DNA of 31,404 bases from a virus, in the IMG/VR virus record IMGVR_UViG_3300001041_000045, positions 1 through 31,404 of that record; one strand, written 5' to 3'. The translations under genes and the position numbers were made by a program. Below are positions 1 through 5,206 of the stretch, piece by piece. The first letter of the stretch is position 1; every line of letters begins with the position of its first letter. The notes beneath the pieces were generated by a model, which saw only the letters and a program-made list of their open reading frames with translations, searched no databases and had not been told where the DNA came from.

Positions 1-207
1 AATAGGCGTATGTGTTTTTTGCGTATCAATTTTAGTATGTGTTTTTGGTGTAGGAATTGGTGTAGGAATTGACTTCATAGCTTGATATGCAAGGCGTAAC
101 ATATCTCTAATTATTCTTGATTGATTCTTATGATTCTTAATAAATTCAATAATATCATTATCATATTCTTCATTAAGATGAAAGTTATATCTACTAATTT
201 GTATCAC
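1..207 (-). CDS. Ribbon-helix-helix (CopG/ParR-like) DNA-binding protein, partial
   Basis: The reading frame is open from the window edge to a GTG at 207, and its C-terminus lies outside the window. The visible 69 residues begin with a short strand (SRYNFHLNEEYD) followed by two helices (IIEFIKNHKNQSRIIRDMLRLAYQAM). This is the pattern of ribbon-helix-helix repressors and plasmid partition proteins such as CopG and ParR. A Pro/Thr-rich stretch follows (PIPTPIPTP, from a 12-bp tandem DNA repeat at about 48-71), then KTHT-type residues. The Shine-Dalgarno sequence AGAAGGGA lies very close to GTG, so the ATA or ATT just downstream could be the true start. It follows the helix-turn-helix gene with a 55-base gap and is probably co-transcribed with it. 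A maintenance or copy-control role is inference. Confidence 0.6.
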   Translation of the reverse strand, partial: MIQISRYNFHLNEEYDNDIIEFIKNHKNQSRIIRDMLRLAYQAMKSIPTPIPTPKTHTKIDTQKTHTPI

Positions 208-262
208 TTCCCTTCTGTTTTTTTGTATGTTTAATTCTATGTCGTGTCGAAAAATAATAGAA

Positions 263-943
263 TTAATTTTTGAATAGTAATTTTTTCCATTTTTTATAGA
301 ATGGAATTTTCTTTTGTTTTATTTCTTCTAGTTTTTCATTTAATTCTTTAATACGTTCTAATAGTTTTTCTTCTTGAATTGCAATTTGAGCTGTCTTTAT
401 TTCCGACACCTCTTCACGAATCAAATTAATAGCTTCGGTAAAATCTTTTAAAGCTAAAGTATAAGAATTTAATTCATCCTTTGTAACATAATTTTCTATA
501 GGCATAGGAATATATTCTTCTACATTAGAGTTATCCACAGTTTCTATAGTATTTTCTATACTGTCAGGCTTACCATTTTTCCATAAATCAAGGTTTTCTA
601 TAGAAACTAATTTCTTATTTCCATCCATAACATAAGGCATACCATCTTTATTTATGCGGTTTCTTATTGTTCTTGGATTACAATTTAGATATTTAGATGC
701 TTCTTCTATAGAAAGAAATTTGTTTTCTACTTTTTCAACAAGATGCAAAGTCACATCATTCACCTCTTCTATGTTTTCTATATTGTTTCTAGTTAAATAT
801 AACTTTAAAGCATTACTTTTAGCTTTAATAATCTTTAAATAATCATAATCATCATTATCTTGATTATTATATACGTGTGGAATTTCTATAGAATTTCTAT
901 GATTTTCATAGATATTTTCTAGCTTTTTCATAGCTTGTCCCAT
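263..943 (-). CDS. Helix-turn-helix/coiled-coil DNA-binding protein, possible plasmid maintenance factor
   Basis: 226 residues. I chose the ATG at 943 because GGAGG sits just upstream of it; the in-frame TTG at 958 overlaps that site. Residues about 75-125 (FLSIEEASKYLNCNPRTIRNRI, then GNKKLVSIENLDLW) look like an excisionase/MerR-type winged helix-turn-helix. Residues about 155-215 are charged, heptad-like and probably a coiled coil, ending in a basic tail. The tripeptide IEN recurs through the protein, and at DNA level this appears as repeated TTTCTATAGAAA-like palindromes. It is read divergently from the promoter at 971-998 and is followed by a ribbon-helix-helix gene, a pairing that suggests plasmid partition or copy control. 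The exact function is not recognised. Confidence 0.6.
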   Translation of the reverse strand: MGQAMKKLENIYENHRNSIEIPHVYNNQDNDDYDYLKIIKAKSNALKLYLTRNNIENIEEVNDVTLHLVEKVENKFLSIEEASKYLNCNPRTIRNRINKDGMPYVMDGNKKLVSIENLDLWKNGKPDSIENTIETVDNSNVEEYIPMPIENYVTKDELNSYTLALKDFTEAINLIREEVSEIKTAQIAIQEEKLLERIKELNEKLEEIKQKKIPFYKKWKKLLFKN

Positions 944-970
944 TGTAAATACCTCCAAAAATAATTTTTA

Positions 971-998
971 TATATAATAAAAGTAGAGGTATTGACAA
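971..998 (-). promoter_or_regulatory. Promoter for the minus-strand operon, overlapping the divergent promoter
   Basis: Read on the minus strand: TTGTCA (998-993), a 16-base spacer and TATATA (976-971), followed by GGAGG and the ATG at 943. Its -35 box occupies nearly the same bases as the -35 of the plus-strand promoter (992-997), so polymerase can probably use only one at a time. Confidence 0.5.
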
Positions 999-1019
999 GC
1001 TATCTGTTTTTGCTATAAT
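992..1019 (+). promoter_or_regulatory. Consensus sigma-A promoter for the intergenic RNA
   Basis: TTGACA at 992-997 and TATAAT at 1014-1019 with a 16-base spacer; both hexamers are perfect consensus. No convincing coding gene lies between it and the terminator at 1170-1198, so it probably drives a short non-coding transcript. Confidence 0.75.
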
Positions 1020-1025
1020 AAAAAG

Positions 1026-1198
1026 ACAAAAGCAAAGCAGGTAGATGAAAACATCTACTGAGGATAAAGTCACCTAATTCTTTTGCAGGGAAGTGAGGTG
1101 GCTTTTGCATTTAATTAGCAATAATTTTAACATTACTTTTTGTTATAAACAATATACTTCCTTCTATTAAACTACATTTATTTTTATGTAGTTTTTTT
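1026..1198 (+). ncRNA. Candidate small regulatory RNA (about 170 nt)
   Basis: The stretch lies between a perfect-consensus promoter and a strong intrinsic terminator and holds no convincing ORF. Visible structure: a hairpin GTAGATG-AAAA-CATCTAC near 1041-1058; a longer stem between AAAGTCACCT (about 1066-1075) and AGGTGGCTTT (about 1096-1105); and a possible closing pairing of GCAAAGC with GCTTTTGC. Tiny reading frames exist: a 10-codon one starting in the first hairpin, and a GTG frame of about 25 codons ending at the terminator. Neither is persuasive. Transcribed divergently from the helix-turn-helix/ribbon-helix-helix pair, it could be a copy-control or antitoxin-type RNA. It matches no family I can name. 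The ends are inferred from the promoter and terminator. Confidence 0.5.
1170..1198 (+). terminator. Intrinsic terminator of the small RNA
   Basis: Stem AACTACAT (1170-1177) with ATGTAGTT (1186-1193), 8-base loop, followed by a run of T to 1198. Confidence 0.75.
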
Positions 1199-1257
1199 AT
1201 TGCATAAATTCGCCAAAATATGATATAATGAAATTTTAATACTACACAAAATACTTA

Positions 1258-1286
1258 TTGACAAATATAAAAACATAGTGTATTAT
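1258..1286 (+). promoter_or_regulatory. Sigma-A promoter of the 132-residue HTH gene
   Basis: TTGACA (1258-1263), 17-base spacer, TATTAT (1281-1286), 38 bases before the ATG at 1325. Confidence 0.7.
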
Positions 1287-1324
1287 TATTATATTAATAA
1301 AATTTTAAAAGGTGATGATAGTAA

Positions 1325-1723
1325 ATGAAATATCATATTATAAATCTTAGCAAAGAAGAATTAGAAACTAGAAGTAAATTTGAAACATTTTTTACTGTAC
1401 CAGAAATTGCAAAAATTATAAAAAAATCAGAAGAACAAACTAGAAGAATACTTAGAGATGAGAAAATTCAATCTCACAAAGTATGGAAAAGTTACTATGT
1501 TCTTGAATCAGATTTGCGTGACTATATGATTTCAGAAGATAGAACAAAAATAGAGATATATAAGTTTTTTGAATTTGAGTATAAGCATCAGGTGAAATTT
1601 TATCATCCTTCGGAAGATTTAAAATTTCAAGGTGTTATATCTGTATTAGTTAATATGCTTATAGATTTTCAAATACCTTTATTAGATAATATTAAAGAAG
1701 AATTGAAAAGTATGTATTTATAA
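1325..1723 (+). CDS. Excisionase/MerR-type helix-turn-helix regulator
   Basis: 132 residues from the ATG at 1325, preceded by AAAGGTGATGATAGTAA. Residues about 20-62 (FFTVPEIAKIIKKSEEQTRR, then a turn, KVWKSYYVLESDLRDYM) match the helix_turn_helix_17/excisionase pattern: recognition helix, wing, then a helix beginning with an acidic residue. The C-terminal half is helical and of no recognised family. It has its own promoter (1258-1286) and its own terminator (1722-1754), so it is a single-gene transcript, which fits a regulator of the early region. Alternatives are a recombination directionality factor, although no integrase is visible here, or a plasmid copy-control repressor. The DNA-binding assignment is fairly safe; the role is not. 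Confidence 0.6.
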   Translation: MKYHIINLSKEELETRSKFETFFTVPEIAKIIKKSEEQTRRILRDEKIQSHKVWKSYYVLESDLRDYMISEDRTKIEIYKFFEFEYKHQVKFYHPSEDLKFQGVISVLVNMLIDFQIPLLDNIKEELKSMYL

Positions 1724-1754
1724 CTTGCTAATTTACATAGCAGGTTATTTTTTT
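1722..1754 (+). terminator. Intrinsic terminator
   Basis: AACTTGCTA (1722-1730) pairs with TAGCAGGTT (1738-1746, one G-T pair), then A and seven T. The stem begins inside the stop codon of the HTH gene. Confidence 0.75.
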
Positions 1755-1788
1755 GTTTAAAAAATTATCATAATCACAAAAAAACATA

Positions 1789-1818
1789 TTGACACATATG
1801 ATGAATATATGGTATTCT
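1789..1818 (+). promoter_or_regulatory. Sigma-A promoter
   Basis: TTGACA (1789-1794), 18-base spacer, TATTCT (1813-1818), 55 bases before the ATG at 1874. Confidence 0.6.
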
Positions 1819-1873
1819 ACACATAGAAAATATATACCAAGAAAAATAAACCAAAAAACGGAGGTTATTATAA

Positions 1874-2200
1874 ATGAATAAATTAACAACTGAAGAATTT
1901 GTTGAAGTATTTGAAAGTAGATTTAATTGTTGTAGTATTGGTATCAACTTGAATACTAAATATGCAAATGTAGTAACTTGTTTTGAATCAGCCACTATTG
2001 CTCATTTTGCAGATAATACGATTCATTTCTATGAAGAAGCTGGTGAAACTGATTATCAATTTGCAATTAAGTTAGATGATATTAGACAGATATATATGAA
2101 TGATTATGAAATTAATATTTTACCTGATGATGATTTTGGTGGGCAATTTGTTTTTCTTTGTAATGATGGTACAAAAATAATCATAGATGGAGATAAATAA
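1874..2200 (+). CDS. Hypothetical acidic protein, 108 aa
   Basis: Starts at the ATG at 1874 behind ACGGAGG. It is acidic, with alternating hydrophobic and charged strands (YEINILPDDDFGGQFVFLC, then DGTKIIIDGD), suggesting a small beta-rich fold. I do not recognise the family. It is the first gene of a two-gene operon with its own promoter. Its stop codon is one base before the ATG of the next gene and its last codons hold that gene's Shine-Dalgarno sequence, so the two are probably translationally coupled. Confidence 0.6.
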   Translation: MNKLTTEEFVEVFESRFNCCSIGINLNTKYANVVTCFESATIAHFADNTIHFYEEAGETDYQFAIKLDDIRQIYMNDYEINILPDDDFGGQFVFLCNDGTKIIIDGDK

Positions 2201-2201
2201 T

Positions 2202-2471
2202 ATGGCAAAAATATATAAATTCCCTGCTGTTGCTGTTGTCGCTGTCAGTGATAATGAATTTGAATTAACTCTTGATGATATACCTGATATACCTGATATA
2301 GATTATGCTCAAATGTTTAGAAATAAATCTACATGCTATAAGTGTGGTAAATCACTAAATCTTAGTGACTATGCAAATACAATTTATAGTGTGAGAGAAT
2401 CAACAGGATATAGTAATGAAGTCGAAATCTGTAGCGAATGTATATTGGGATTTTTAGGAAATGCAATTTAA
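2202..2471 (+). CDS. Small zinc-finger-like protein, 89 aa
   Basis: I chose the ATG at 2202 because GGAG (2189-2192) is well spaced for it; the in-frame ATG at 2187 overlaps that site. The N-terminus has a DIPDIPDID run from a short DNA tandem repeat. The C-terminal half carries CYKCGKSL and CSECI, two CxxC knuckles about 35 residues apart, which probably bind one zinc ion. Such small zinc-ribbon proteins are common in Bacillota phages and may bind nucleic acid or a host protein. It is the last gene of the operon, followed by a terminator. No specific function is recognised. Confidence 0.6.
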   Translation: MAKIYKFPAVAVVAVSDNEFELTLDDIPDIPDIDYAQMFRNKSTCYKCGKSLNLSDYANTIYSVRESTGYSNEVEICSECILGFLGNAI

Positions 2472-2480
2472 TAATCAAAA

Positions 2481-2514
2481 AACAACCAAGTGAAAATTAT
2501 CTTGGTTGTTTTGG
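2481..2514 (+). terminator. Probable intrinsic terminator
   Basis: AACAACCAAG (2481-2490) pairs perfectly with CTTGGTTGTT (2501-2510), 10-base loop, followed by a short T-rich stretch. The T tract is modest. Confidence 0.6.
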
Positions 2515-2656
2515 TGTTTAAAGTTTGAATGAAACTGAGATTTTATCATGATTTTCATTTTTCTAAATGCTTATAAATTAAGGGTTTAGAGCATGTGTCA
2601 ATTTTTGGAAATTTTGATATTTTTGATGGATTTTTAAGATTGTAAAAATAATTGTA

Positions 2657-2685
2657 TTGACAAATTGGAAAAAATATGTTACAAT
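2657..2685 (+). promoter_or_regulatory. Upstream tandem promoter
   Basis: TTGACA (2657-2662), 17-base spacer, TACAAT (2680-2685), with an extended -10 (ATATGTTACAAT). Confidence 0.7.
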
Positions 2686-2758
2686 AAAGTTGTATGGAAA
2701 TTTATATATCTAATTATGAAAAGTATATATGAGTGACAAAATACAAATATAAAAATGC

Positions 2759-2787
2759 TTGACATGAAATTTTGAATATGTTACAAT
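2759..2787 (+). promoter_or_regulatory. Downstream tandem promoter
   Basis: TTGACA (2759-2764), 17-base spacer, TACAAT (2782-2787). It has the same AATATGTTACAATA core as the promoter 102 bases upstream, so the two probably share control. Confidence 0.7.
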
Positions 2788-2896
2788 ACGTTTAGAAGTA
2801 TGAAAAAAAATAAAAATAATTTTATGGAACTTTTTTAAAATTTATGTGTCTAAGTAAGTAGGGAACAAATTATAAAACTAATTGGAGGAAGATATT

Positions 2897-3160
2897 ATGA
2901 GTTATGAAAAAATGAAAAATGATTTAAAAATGCTTATCAAGAATAATGATGAAATTAAACAAGAATTAAAAATGTTTGAAAAATTATTTCAAAGGCAACG
3001 TATACTAATAGAACATGGACAACAAATTGATAGTATGTATGCAAAACAATTTGATTTTATGTATTCTATGCTATCACAAGAACAAAGAATTATATTACAT
3101 CAAAAATTTAGCAATGAAAATGAATTGGTATTTGTAAAATCACAATTGTATTTAAATTAA
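2897..3160 (+). CDS. Hypothetical helical protein, 87 aa
   Basis: The ATG at 2897 follows GGAGG (2885-2889) with good spacing; an in-frame TTG at 2882 lies upstream of that site and is rejected. The protein is almost wholly helical and charged (MKNDLKMLIKNNDEIKQELK, then FEKLFQRQ), a likely coiled coil in its first half. It is driven by two tandem promoters, so it is probably well expressed, and is followed by a large inverted repeat. No family is recognised. Confidence 0.55.
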   Translation: MSYEKMKNDLKMLIKNNDEIKQELKMFEKLFQRQRILIEHGQQIDSMYAKQFDFMYSMLSQEQRIILHQKFSNENELVFVKSQLYLN

Positions 3161-3162
3161 AT

Positions 3163-3222
3163 TTTTTACTAGCATACTACAAATTGTTAATATAATTGTG
3201 ATTAGTAGTATGCTAGTAAAAA
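3163..3222. repeat. 18-bp perfect inverted repeat
   Basis: Arm TTTTTACTAGCATACTAC (3163-3180) is the exact reverse complement of 3205-3222; the spacer is 24 bases. It sits between two small genes upstream of the replication origin. The T run is on the 5' side of each arm, so it does not look like a normal intrinsic terminator. It may be a binding or partition site, or an RNA-stability hairpin. Confidence 0.8.
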
Positions 3223-3246
3223 TTAATAATGAGAAGGGATGGTATT

Positions 3247-3417
3247 ATGAAAACTACACAAGTAATTAGAAATTTTAATGATGCTAATTATTTATTAGAC
3301 AAAGGACATAGAATATATTCTATTGATAGAGATAGGAGGGATAGGAGATATTTAATATTTTATTTTGTGAACAATGAACAATTACAAAAAGATTTAAAGG
3401 ATATTACACCAAAATAA
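3247..3417 (+). CDS. Small DUF5659-like protein, 56 aa
   Basis: I chose the ATG at 3247 because GAGAAGGGA precedes it; the ATG at 3229 overlaps that site. The pattern ANYLLDKGHRIYSIDRDRRD followed by YLIFYFVNNEQLQKDL resembles DUF5659, small proteins in Bacillota phages and plasmids: a helix, a glycine turn, then two strands ending in an F.F pair and an acidic/amide stretch. The match is from memory of the pattern, not a search. The function of that family is unknown. It lies just upstream of the iterons; another protein of similar plan (3691-3879) lies just downstream of them. Confidence 0.5.
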   Translation: MKTTQVIRNFNDANYLLDKGHRIYSIDRDRRDRRYLIFYFVNNEQLQKDLKDITPK

Positions 3418-3423
3418 AATTAA

Positions 3424-3498
3424 ATTCTCCTATACACAAAATGTGATATGAAAATCATCATATTTGACTTTTATAACACAAAATGTGTATAGGAGAAT
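3424..3498. repeat. 15-bp inverted repeat spanning iterons 1 and 2
   Basis: ATTCTCCTATACACA (3424-3438) is the exact reverse complement of 3484-3498. The arms extend into the first two iterons, so a large cruciform or RNA hairpin could form over the start of the origin. Confidence 0.75.
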
Positions 3499-3556
3499 CA
3501 ATTTTTATAACACAAAATGTGTACTGCATAATAAAATTACACAACACAAAATGTGT
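3434..3556. repeat. Four iterons, core ACACAAAATGTGT (replication origin)
   Basis: Copies at 3434-3445 (last base differs), 3476-3488, 3510-3522 and 3544-3556; start-to-start distances are 42, 34 and 34 bases. Each core is a dyad (ACACA-AAA-TGTGT). Two copies share the longer context TTTTATAACACAAAATGTGTA. Directly repeated binding sites next to an AT-rich tandem array and a Rep-like gene are the standard layout of an iteron-regulated plasmid origin. Confidence 0.75.
3464..3493 (+). promoter_or_regulatory. Possible Rep-operon promoter overlapping iteron 2
   Basis: TTGACT (3464-3469), 18-base spacer, TATAGG (3488-3493). The spacer contains iteron 2, so Rep binding would block it, as in autoregulated iteron plasmids. 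The -10 box is weak. Confidence 0.35.
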
Positions 3557-3568
3557 ATACTTCCAGAG

Positions 3569-3630
3569 TGTATAAAGAACTAAATAGTATAAAGAATAAA
3601 ATAGTATAAAGAATAAAATAATATAAAGAT
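3569..3630. repeat. Four 17-bp AT-rich tandem repeats (likely unwinding element)
   Basis: TATAAAGA recurs at 3571, 3588, 3605 and 3622, exactly 17 bases apart; the best copies read AGTATAAAGAATAAAAT. The array directly follows the last iteron and is almost pure A/T, as expected for a DNA unwinding element, although it could also be a second protein-binding array. Confidence 0.75.
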
Positions 3631-3690
3631 ATATTCATAATTGCTAAAGCAATCATTTTATGATTTATAAATAAAATTAGGAGGATAATT

Positions 3691-3879
3691 ATGAAAGATG
3701 ATAATAATAATTATCGTGTGATATATAAAAAATATTTAGCTGATGCTTTATCATTTTTAGGATTTAGATATTACAAATATAATGATGATAAAGGTACAGG
3801 ATATTCATTTGTTAAATCAGATAAATTTATCAATGCTTTGAATGAGTTATTAGAATTAAAAAATAAATATAATAAATAA
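3691..3879 (+). CDS. Small DUF5659-like protein next to the origin, 62 aa
   Basis: ATG at 3691 behind AGGAGG. The pattern YLADALSFLGFRYYKYNDDK, then GYSFVKSDKFINALNELLEL (helix, LGF turn, strand, G-x-SF strand, helix) resembles DUF5659-type small proteins and the protein at 3247-3417. It is the first gene after the iterons and lies 15 bases before the Rep-like gene, so it is co-transcribed with Rep and may modulate replication or copy number. That role is inference from position only. Confidence 0.55.
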   Translation: MKDDNNNYRVIYKKYLADALSFLGFRYYKYNDDKGTGYSFVKSDKFINALNELLELKNKYNK

Positions 3880-3894
3880 ATGGAGGTTATAATT

Positions 3895-5169
3895 ATGAGT
3901 GAGAATTTAGAGAAAAAAGAAAAAAGTTTTATTATTTTACCACATAGTTGTTATGATAGTAAGGATATAAGTAATGAAGAATTAACTATACTTGCTTTAT
4001 TACATAGAAATTTTAATAATGCTACTTCAAGAAGTATATGTTCTATTAAAATGTTAATTGATTATATGCGTAAAGATAGCAGAATAGATAGAACAATAGT
4101 TAAAACTATTAAAGAAGCAATTAAATCTTTAATGAGTAAAAAATATAAATATAAATATAAAGATATAAAAGATAAAAAAGATTATATCATAGAAGAATTT
4201 TATATTACTGAATTAAGAGATATTTATTATAATTTAATTACAATTGATGATATTAAAAATATAGATTTTATATTTTACATTGGATTAACTAAACCTAAAA
4301 ATCAATTTATTCAGATTGATAATATTGATATTGATAAAATATTTGAACATATAAAAGGTGTAAGTTTAAATAAATTTGCTTTGGTTAGATATTATATTGC
4401 TTGTAGAAGAGTAATGCAAAATGAAGCAAATTTTGGATTTATTACTCAAAGTAAATTAAAATCATTAATAACTGATTCTAAAAGTATTCAAAGATATAAT
4501 AAGATACTCCAAGATGATTTAAATTTAATTAGATATTGCAATGATTATCTTACTCCTGATAAACATTATTGTAGTACATTTGTTGGTTTATATGAGGATG
4601 AAAAATCATTTAATAGTCAAGTAAAATATATAGTTGATGCACAAGGATTAATACCAACAGATAAAACTAAATCTAATCAAAAGAGAAGTACAAAACAAAA
4701 GATTAATGGTTTAACTAAAAAAGAATTAGAAAATAATTTGCTCAAAGAAGAAATTGAAAAATTAAAAGCAGAAAACGAAAAATATAAAGAATTGCAATAT
4801 AAAGAAAGCAAAAAGGATAAAAAGAAAAGAATAGAAAAAGAAGATGCAGAAATAGTTGAAGGTATTAATGATTTATATGGTGCTAATCAATATGAAGAAG
4901 AAGAAGAACAAATGAATCCTGATGATATTGTTCCTGAAAGTTTAAAAATAACTCAAGAATATTTACAAAAGCAAGAACAAAATGATGAATTAGATATTTG
5001 GGATAATGATGAAATTGATATTAATAGTATTTGGGGAGAAGAAAAAGTAGAAGCAAAAAAATGTATTATTTGCAAAGAATACTATACTGAAGTTACTGAT
5101 GTAGATGATTGGTGTCAAAGTTGTATTGATGAAAATAGAATTGTCAAAAGGTATCGTGGAAAATTTTAA
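3895..5169 (+). CDS. Plasmid-type replication initiator (Rep-like) protein
   Basis: 424 residues. The ATG at 3895 is used because GGAGG (3881-3885) is its Shine-Dalgarno sequence; the ATG at 3880 overlaps it. Residues about 10-75 (DISNEELTILALLHRNFNNA, then a helix and LIDYM.RKD...IVKTIKEAIKSLM) look like the winged-helix start of RepA/replisome-organiser proteins. Residues about 125-225 may hold a second winged helix, as in iteron-binding Rep proteins. From about 260 there is a basic, then strongly charged coiled-coil region (LLKEEIEKLKAENEKYKELQ) and an acidic linker. The C-terminus carries CIICKEYY and CQSC, a likely zinc finger and an unusual addition. It lies directly downstream of iterons and an AT-rich array and 37 bases before the RNA polymerase gene. 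The initiator role rests mainly on context and the N-terminal fold pattern. Confidence 0.65.
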   Translation: MSENLEKKEKSFIILPHSCYDSKDISNEELTILALLHRNFNNATSRSICSIKMLIDYMRKDSRIDRTIVKTIKEAIKSLMSKKYKYKYKDIKDKKDYIIEEFYITELRDIYYNLITIDDIKNIDFIFYIGLTKPKNQFIQIDNIDIDKIFEHIKGVSLNKFALVRYYIACRRVMQNEANFGFITQSKLKSLITDSKSIQRYNKILQDDLNLIRYCNDYLTPDKHYCSTFVGLYEDEKSFNSQVKYIVDAQGLIPTDKTKSNQKRSTKQKINGLTKKELENNLLKEEIEKLKAENEKYKELQYKESKKDKKKRIEKEDAEIVEGINDLYGANQYEEEEEQMNPDDIVPESLKITQEYLQKQEQNDELDIWDNDEIDINSIWGEEKVEAKKCIICKEYYTEVTDVDDWCQSCIDENRIVKRYRGKF

Positions 5170-5206
5170 ATAAAAAATAAAATGACGAAGGGATGATGAT
5201 TATATT

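Larger units (their letters stand above)
2472..2896 (+). other. 425-base intergenic region with terminator, conserved motif and tandem promoters
   Basis: No coding gene is seen. It holds the terminator at 2481-2514, one copy of the GGTTTAGAGCAT motif (2583-2594), two near-identical promoters (2657-2685 and 2759-2787), and the Shine-Dalgarno sequence of the next gene. Between the promoters the sequence is A/T-rich without further recognisable structure. Confidence 0.6.

Noticed and set aside
1096-1169. Short peptide of about 25 residues (GTG start) as a type I toxin
   Set aside because: The start is poorly spaced from its AGGGA site and there is no clear hydrophobic-then-charged toxin pattern; kept only as a note under the RNA.
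3434-3630. CRISPR array
   Set aside because: Repeats are only 13 or 17 bases, the spacing is not that of spacers, and no cas gene is near; an origin explains them better.
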